Below are positions 22,274 through 31,200 of a stretch of 64,000 bases of DNA, piece after piece; positions within the stretch are counted from its first letter, which is position 1, and every line of letters starts with the position of its first letter. The translations under genes and the position numbers were made by a program. The notes beneath the pieces are model-generated. The model saw only the letters and a list, made by a program, of their open reading frames with translations. It had not been told where the DNA came from and searched no databases. The stretch covers positions 5,863,001 to 5,927,000 of the forward strand of contig NZ_JBAJNS010000001.1 in the NCBI RefSeq assembly GCF_037911585.1, read 5' to 3'. The DNA is from Streptomyces sp. GSL17-111. GTDB lineage: Bacteria > Actinomycetota > Actinomycetes > Streptomycetales > Streptomycetaceae.

Positions 22274-25200
22274 ATGACCGAAGAAGCCGCCACGAGCTCC
22301 ACCGAGCGCAAGCTCCGCGACTACCTGGGCCGCGTGATCGCTGAACTGCACGACACGCGGAGGCAGCTGCGGGGAGCCGGCGTCCGCGACCCGGAGCCCA
22401 TGGCCGTCGTCGCCATGGCCTGCACCCTCCCCGGTGGTGTGCGTTCGCCCGAGGACCTGTGGCGGCTGCTCGCCGCAGGCGGCGACGGCGTCACCCCCTT
22501 CCCCGACGACCGGGGCTGGGACGACACCCCGCTCGCGGCGGCCGACGGCGTCGCCGCGGCCGAGGCCTCCCAGGGGGGCTTCCTGCACGAGGCGAGCATG
22601 TTCGACCCGGCGTTCTTCGGCATCAACCCGCGCGAGGCGCTGGCCATGGACCCGCAGCAGCGGCTGATCCTGGAGGCGGCCTGGGAGACCGTGGAGCGTG
22701 CGGGCATCCACCCCGGCACGCTGCGCGGCAGCCGCACCGGCGTCTTCGTCGGCACGAACGGCCAGGGCTACGGCAACGGCATGCAGGCCGGCCTGGCCGG
22801 CACCGAGGGCTACCAGCTCACCGGCGCCGCCACGTCCGTGCTCTCCGGGCGCATCGCCTACACCCTGGGCCTGGAGGGGCCCGCGGTCAGCGTCGACACC
22901 GCGTGTTCCTCGTCGCTGAGCGCCCTGCACCTGGCCGCCCAGGCGATCCGCAACGGCGACTGCTCCCTCGCCCTCGTCGGCGGCGTCACGGTCATGCCCC
23001 ACCCGGTCGGCTTCCACGAGTTCAGCCGGCAGAGCGGCCTCGCCTCCGACGGCCGGTGCAAGGCGTTCTCCGCCGACGCCGACGGCATGGGCATGGCCGA
23101 GGGCGTGGCGATGATCCTGGTGGAGAAGCTCACCGACGCACGGGCCGCCGGCCACCCGGTGCTCGCGGTGGTCCGCGGCTCCGCGGTCAACCAGGACGGC
23201 GCCTCCAACGGGCTCACCGCGCCCAGCGGCCCCGCCCAGGAGCGCGTCATCCGCGCCGCGCTCGCCAACGCGCGCCTGACCCCCGACCAGGTTGACGTGG
23301 TCGAGGCGCACGGCACCGGCACCGCGCTGGGTGATCCGATCGAGGCGCAGGCCCTGCTGGCGACGTACGGCCGCGACCGTGAACAGCCCCTCTGGCTCGG
23401 ATCGCTCAAGTCCAACATCGGGCACACCCAGTCCGCCGCCGGCGTCGCCAGCGTCATCAAGATGGTGCTGGCACTGCGCCACGGCACCCTGCCCCGTACG
23501 CTCCACGTCGACGTGCCCACCCCGCACGTCGACTGGTCCTCCGGCCGCATCGAGCTGCTCACCGCACCGCGCCCCTGGGAGCCGGGCGAACGCCCGCGCC
23601 GGGCGGCCGTCTCGTCCTTCGGCATCAGCGGCACCAACGCGCACGTGATCCTGGAGGAGGCGCCCCGCGCCACGGCCGCCACCGAGCCCCCCGCCGCACG
23701 CCGCCCCAGGCCGGGCGTCGTTCCGCTGGTGGTCTCCGGGCGTTCCGCGCAGGCCCTGCGCGCGCAGGCGGCGCGGCTGTGCGGCTTCCTGGAGGAGTCG
23801 GAGGACGACGCCGCCAGCCTCGTCGACCTCGCCCACTCCCTCGGCGCGACCCGTCAGTCCCACGAGCACCGCGCCGCGGTCCTTGCCTCGGCCCCGGAGG
23901 ACGTCCGGGCCGGCCTGCGCTCCATCGAAGAGGGCACGACCGGCCCCGGTGTGCTCACCGGGGCCGTCCGGCCCGGCCGGACGGTGTTCCTGTTCTCGGG
24001 TCAGGGTGCGCAGCGGGTCGGGATGGGGCGTGGGTTGTACGAGGCGTTCCCGGTGTTCGCCGAGGCGTTCGATGCGGTGTGTGCGCGGGTGGATCTTGAT
24101 CGTTCGTTGCGGGAGGTGGTGTTCGGGGACGGTGAGGCGTTGGACCGCACGGTCTACGCTCAGCCTGCGTTGTTCGCGGTCGAGGTGGCGTTGTTCCGGT
24201 TGGTGGAGTCGTGGGGTGTGGTGCCGGATGTGCTGGTGGGTCATTCGATAGGCGAGTTGGCGGCCGCGCATGTGGCGGGTGTGTTGTCGTTGGATGACGC
24301 GTGTGCGCTGGTGTCGGCGCGTGGCCGGTTGATGGAGGCGCTGCCGCAGGGCGGTGCGATGCTGGCCGTGGAGGCGGCGGAGGACGGCCTGGAACTGCCG
24401 GAGGGCGTGGATCTGGCGGCGGTCAACGGGCCGGCGTCGGTGACGGTCTCCGGTGACGCGGACGCGGTCGACGCCCTGGAGGAACGGCTGCGCGCCCAGA
24501 ACGTGCGGGTGAAGCGGCTGACGGTCTCCCACGCCTTCCACTCGCACCTGATGGAGCCGATGCTGGCGGAGTTCGCGGCGGTCGCGGAGTCGCTGACCTA
24601 CCCCCCCCCGACGATTCCCGTCGTGGCCACGGCTCCGGGCGACATGGCCACGCCCGGCTACTGGGTGGGGCAGATCCGCGAGCCGGTCCGCTTCGCCGAC
24701 GCCGTCGCGCCGCTGGCCGATGTGCGGGTGTTCCTGGAACTGGGTCCGGACGGGGTGCTGTCCGCGCTCGTGCCGCACCTGCACGAGGGAGCGCCCGCCC
24801 TGCCCCTCCTGCGTCGCGACCGCGAGGACACCGAGTCCGTGCTCACCGCGCTCGCCGGTGCGCACACCACGGGTGTCACCCCCGACTGGGCCGCCGTCTA
24901 CGCACCGTGGACCCCCCGCCGCATCGACCTGCCCACCTACGCCTTCCAGCGGCAGCGCTACTGGCCGGCCCTGGGTGGCGTGGCCGCGCTCGGCGCCGTG
25001 GGGCTGCGCGGCACCCGGCACCCGCTGCTCGGCGCGGTGGTCACGGTGGCCGGCGGCGACGGCCTGGTGTTCACCGGGCGGCTCTCCCGGGCCACCCATC
25101 CCTGGCTCGCCGACCACCGGGTGGCCGGCGCGGTCCTGGTCCCCGGCACCGCGCTCCTCGAACTGGCCCTGCACGCGGGCGAACAGGTCGGCTGCCCCGT

Positions 25201-28200
25201 CGTCGACGAACTCACCCTCGGCACCCCGCTGGTCCTGCCCGAGCGGGGCGGCGTCCGTATCCAGGCCGAGGTGGGAGCACCGCTCGCGGACGGCTCCCGG
25301 GAGATCTCCCTCTACTCTCGCCCCGACGAACTGGCGGGAGCCGTGGATCCGGTCGGCGACTGGGTACGCCACGCGAGCGGCATCCTCTCGGCCGCCCCCT
25401 CCGCCGCCGGCACGCCGCTCGCCAGCTGGCCGCCCCAGGACGCGACACCGGTGGACCTGGGCGGTTTCTACGCCGCCGTCGAGGACATGGGCCTCCAGTA
25501 CGGGCCGGTCTTCCAGGGCATGCGGGCCGCGTGGCTCGGCGCCGACGGAGCGGTGTACGCCGACGTGGTGCTGCCGTCCCCCGGTGGCGCGGGCGGTGCC
25601 CCGGAACCCGGGGGCTTCAGCCTGCACCCGGCACTCTTCGACGCCGCACTGCACGCAGCGGCACTCGACGGCCTGGCGCAGGGCCCCCGGGACTCCCTCG
25701 AGCAGCCCGCGCAACCCGTACGGGTGCCGTTCAGCTGGTCCGGCGTGACCCTGCACGCGACCGGCGCGACCGCGCTGCGCGTACGCCTCTCGCCCGCGGG
25801 CCCCGACGCGGTCTCCCTTGACCTCGCCGACGCCGAAGGGCAGCCGGTCGCCTCCGTCGCGTCCCTGGTCCTGCGCCCCGCCGGGGCCGTGGCCGACGCC
25901 GCCGCCCTCCCGTCCGACACGCTCTTCCGCGTCCGGTGGGCCGCGCTGCCCACGACGGACGGCCGGGCGGACGAACGCCCCTGGACGGTCGTCGCCGGAC
26001 CGGCCGAGCTCGCCGGCCTGGCGGACCTGCCCGAGGTCCCCGCCCTCGTGGCGGTCCACGCCGGCCCGCCGTCCGGCAGCGGCGACACCGCCACCGACGC
26101 GCCCTCCCACGTCCGTGCCGCCGCGCACCGTGCGCTTCGGTGCGTGACGGCCTGGCTCGCCGACGGTCGTTTCACCGACTCCACCCTCGTCCTGCTCACC
26201 CGGGGCGCCATGCCCGTCGGCCAGGCCCCGGTCGATCCGGCCGCCGCCGCCGTCTGGGGGCTGGTCCGCAGCGCGCAGACCGAGCACCCGGGCCGTTTCG
26301 TCCTGCTCGACCTGGACCCCGCGGACGGCTCCGTCCCCGCCACCGGACCGTCCGGCGCCGACGAGCCGCAGCTCGCGCTGCGGGACGGCCGGTGGCACGT
26401 GGCACGTCTCGCCCGCGCCGCCGCCGCCGCGCCGGCTTCCGACGCCGAGGAGACCGTGGCCCACGGCACCGTGCTCGTCACCGGAGGCACCGGCGTCCTG
26501 GGCGCCCGGGTCGCCCGGCACCTCGCCGCCGGGCACGGCGTCCGCGACCTGCTGCTGGTGAGCCGGAGCGGTCCCGCAGCCCCCGGAGCCGACGAACTGA
26601 TCGCCGAACTCGCCGAACTGGGCGCCCGCGCGAGGGCCGTCGCCTGCGACGTCGCCGACCGCGACGCACTGGCCGCGGTACTCGCCACCGTTCCCGAGGA
26701 CCGGCCGCTGACCGGAGTGGTGCACGCCGCCGGGATCGTGGACGACGGCGTCATCACCGGGCTTACCCCGGAGCGGATCGACGCGGTACTGGACGCCAAG
26801 GCGGTGTCCGCGCTGCACCTGGACGCCCTGGTCGGGGAGGTACCGCTCTTCGTGCTCTTCTCCTCCGCCTCGGCCACCTTCGGCTCCGCCGGCCAGGCCG
26901 GGTACGCGGCGGCCAACGCGGTGCTCGACGCCGTTGCCCACCGCAGGCCGGGCGCCGTCTCCGTCGGCTGGGGGCTCTGGGCGGAGACCTCCGGCATCTC
27001 CGGCGGTCTCGACGAGACGGACCGGGCCCGGATCAACCGCGCGGGCGGGCCCCTCGCCACGGACGAGGCGCTGGCCATCCTGGACGCCGTCCGCACCGGC
27101 GACACCCCGCACCTGGTCGCGATCCACCTCGACCTCCCCGGATTCCGGAGGGCCCTGGAGAACGACCCGGCCGGCCAGGCACCGCCGCTGCTGCGCGCTC
27201 TGGTCACCCGCTCCGCGCGGCCCGGGACGGCGGCGGGTACCGTACCGGGCGCCACCACCCCGCTGGGCGAGCGCCTCGCCGCGCTGGGCGAGGCCGAGCG
27301 CACCGCGTTCCTCGCCGAGCTGGTGCGGGCCGAGGCCGCCGGCGTGCTGGGGTTCGGCGCCACCGATCCGGTGGAGGACCACAGCACCTTCAAGGACCTG
27401 GGCTTCGACTCCCTGACCGCCGTCGAACTACGCAACCGCCTCGACGCCGTGACCGGCCTGCGGCTGCCCGCGACCCTCGTCTTCGACTACCCCTCGCCGC
27501 AGGCCCTGACGGCCCAGCTGCTGACCCGGCTGACGGGTGGGGACCGGCCGGCCCCCGCACCGGCAGACCGCACCTCCCGACCGGCCGCCGGGAGGGACGA
27601 ACCCATCGCGATCGTCGCGATGAGCTGCCGCTACCCCGGGGGTGTGAACAGCCCGGAGGACCTGTGGCGCCTGGTCGCCGAGGGCTCCGACGCCATCAGC
27701 CCGTTCCCCGACAACCGCGGCTGGGACATCGCGAACCTCTACGACCCCACCCCCGACGCCTCGGGCAAGTCGACCGTCCTGGAAGGCGGCTTCGTCCACG
27801 ACGCCGACCGCTTCGACCCCTCGCTCTTCCACATCTCGCCGCGCGAGGCGCTTGCCATGGACCCGCAGCAGCGGCTGATCCTGGAGGCCTCCTGGGAGGC
27901 GTTCGAGCGGGCCGGCATCGACCCGGCCTCGCAGCGCGGCAGCCGCACCGGCGTCTTCGCCGGACTCATGTACCACGACTACGGATCGACCATGACCGTG
28001 CTGCCAGAGGGAGTCGAGGGCTACCTCGGCACCGGTACCTCGGGCAGCGTCCTGGCCGGCCGCGTCTCCTACACCTTCGGGCTCGAGGGCCCGGCGATGA
28101 CGGTCGACACGGCCTGCTCGTCCTCCCTCGTCACCCTGCACCTGGCCTGCCAGGCGCTGCGTGCCGGAGAGTGCGACATGGCCCTCGCGGGCGGCGTCAC

Positions 28201-31200
28201 CGTGCTCTCCACCCCCGCCGTCTTCATCGACTTCAGCACCCAGGGCGCACTCTCCTCCAACGGCCGCTGCAAGACCTTCTCGGCGGACGCCGACGGTACG
28301 GGTTGGGGGGAGGGCGTGGGCGTGCTGCTGGTGGAGCGGCTGTCCGACGCGCGGCGTCTTGGGCACCGGGTGTTGGCGGTGGTGCGTGGCAGCGCGGTCA
28401 ACCAGGACGGTGCGTCGAACGGTCTGACGGCGCCGAACGGCCCGTCGCAGGAACGGGTGATCCGTGCCGCGCTGGAGGCGGCCCGGCTGACGACCGGCGA
28501 TGTGGACGCCGTGGAGGCGCACGGGACAGGCACGCGGCTGGGTGATCCGATCGAGGCGCAGGCGCTGCTGGCCACCTACGGGCAGGATCGTGAGGAGCCG
28601 CTCTATCTGGGGTCGTTGAAGTCGAACATCGGCCATACGCAGGCGGCGGCGGGTGTCGGTGGTGTGATCAAGATGGTGGAGGCGATGCGCCACGGCGTGT
28701 TGCCGCCCTCCCTGCACGTGGGGGAGCCGTCGCCGCACGTGGACTGGTCCGCCGGAGCCGTCGAGCTGCTGACCGAGGCGCGGGAGTGGCCGGACGCGGG
28801 CCGCCCGCGCCGGGCCGGTGTCTCCTCGTTCGGTGTGAGCGGCACCAACGCACACGTGATCCTGGAAGCGGGCCCCCGGCCCGTCGACGCGGTGCCCGCC
28901 GCACCCGCCGAGCCGCTGCCCGCCCAGGTGCCCTGGCTGCTCGCCGGTAAGAGCGCGGGCGCGCTCCAGGGGGCCGCCGCCCGGCTCGCCGCCCTGGCGG
29001 ACGAGGCGGACCCCTCCGACGTCGCCTGGGGGCTCCTCACCGGACGCGCGGTGTTGGAGCACCGTGCGGTGGTGCTGGGGGAGGACCGTGCCGGGGCGCT
29101 GCGGGCGTTGGCGCGGGACGTGGCCCACCCGGAGGTGGTGCGGGGTGTGGCGCGTTCCGGTGGTGCTCCGGTGTTGGTGTTTCCGGGGCAGGGGTCGCAG
29201 TGGGTTGGTATGGGTCGGGAGTTGGCGGCGTCCTCGGCGGTGTTTCGGGAGTCGTTGGTGGAGTGTGCGGCGGCGTTGGAGCCGTTCACGGATGGTTGGT
29301 CGCTGTGGGAGGTGTTGGAGAGTGATGAGGAGGTGTTGTGGGGTCGGGTTGATGTGGTTCAGCCGGTGTTGTGGGCGTTGATGGTGTCGTTGGCTGGGTT
29401 GTGGCGGTCGGTTGGTGTGGTGCCGTCGGCTGTGGTGGGTCATTCGCAGGGTGAGATTGCGGCGGCGGTGGTGGCTGGTGGTTTGTCGTTGGTGGATGGT
29501 GCGCGGGTGGTGGGTTTGCGTTCGCGTGCGTTGCGGGTGTTGGCGGGTCGGGGTGGGATGGTGTCGTTGGGTGTGGGTGCTGAGGTGGCGGGGGAGTTGG
29601 TGGGTGGTTTTGGTGGTCGGGTTTCGGTTGCGGCGGTGAATGGGCCGGGTTCGACGGTGGTGTCGGGTGAGGTGGGGGCGTTGGATGAGTTGGTGGGTGT
29701 GTGTGAGGGGCGTGGGGTGCGGGTGCGTCGGGTTCCGGTGGATTATGCGTCGCATTCGGTGCAGGTGGAGGAGTTGCGGGAGCGGATCCTGGCTGATCTG
29801 GGGCCGGTGGTGCCGCGGTCGTCGGTGGTGCCGTTGTATTCGTCGGTGACGGGTGGGCGGATCGATACGGCGGTGATGGATGCCGGGTATTGGTATGAGA
29901 GTCTGCGGTCGTTGGTGCGGTTCGGTGAGGCGACGGATGCGCTGCTGGGCGATGGCCGGTCGGTGTTCCTGGAGTGCAGCCCGCACCCTGTTCTGACTCC
30001 TGGTATCGAGGAGACGGTGGAGGCGTCGGGGCGTCCCGGCGCGGTGCTGGCCACGCTTCAACGGGGCAAGGGCGACGCCACGCGCTGGCTGACCGCTCTC
30101 GCCGAAGCGCACGTCGCCGGCGTCCCGGTCGACTGGACCACCGTCCTGGAGGACCGCACAGGCCGTACCGTCGACCTCCCCACCTACGCCTTCCAGCGGG
30201 AACGCTTCTGGCCCGAGAAGCGCGCGCTGCCCGCCGACGTCTCCGCCGCCGGCCTCGGCCGCGCCGATCACCCCCTGCTCGGCGCCTCGGTGCCCGTGGC
30301 CGGCAGCGACGGCATCCTGCTCACCGGGCGGATCTCCGTCGGTACCCACCCGTGGCTCGCCGACCACGTCCTGCTCGGCACCGTCCTGCTGCCCGGCACC
30401 GCCCTCCTCGAACTCGCCCTCCGCGCAGGGGAGGCGGTCGGCCTCCCGAGCCTCGACGAGCTCACCCTGGAGGCACCGCTCACCCTGCCCGGGGACGGAG
30501 CCGTCGTCGTCCAGGTCGCCGTCGGCGACACCACCGCCGCGGACGGCGGCCGTGCCGTCACCGTCCACTCCCGCGCCGAGGGCGACGAAGGAGCCTGGAC
30601 CCGGCACGCCGGCGGCACCCTGCGCGCCGACCCCGCCGGACCCGTCCCCGAGTCGGTCCCGTGGCCGCCCCGGGGCGCCGAACCGGTCGACCCGGCCGGC
30701 TTCTACGCCGCCGTCGCCGAAGGCGGCTACGGGTACGGGCCGGCCTTCCAGGGCCTGCGCGCCGTCTGGCGGCGCGCGGACGAGGTGTTCGCCGAGGTCA
30801 CGCTGCCCCCGGAAGCCCGCACCCACAGCGCGGGCTTCGGCCTGCACCCCGCCCTGCTCGACGCGGCCCTGCACGCCGCCGGGGCCGGCAGCCTGTTCCC
30901 CGACACCGGAGAGGTGCGGGTGCCGTTCGCCTGGCAGGGCGTCACCGTGCACGCGACGGGCGCCACCGAACTGCGGGTCAGGATCAGCCGGTCCGCCGGG
31001 CGGGACGCGCTGCGACTCGAAGCCGTGGACACCTCGGGCGCGCCCGTCGTCCAGGTGGAGACGCTGGAGTTCCGTCCGGTCTCCGCCGCGCAGCTGGCCT
31101 CCGCTCAGGGACCGGGCGACGCACTCTTCGCCGTCGAATGGACCCCGGCCCCGGCAGGCCCGGCCCCCGTCTCGTGGGCCGTCGTCGGCGTCGACGGCCT

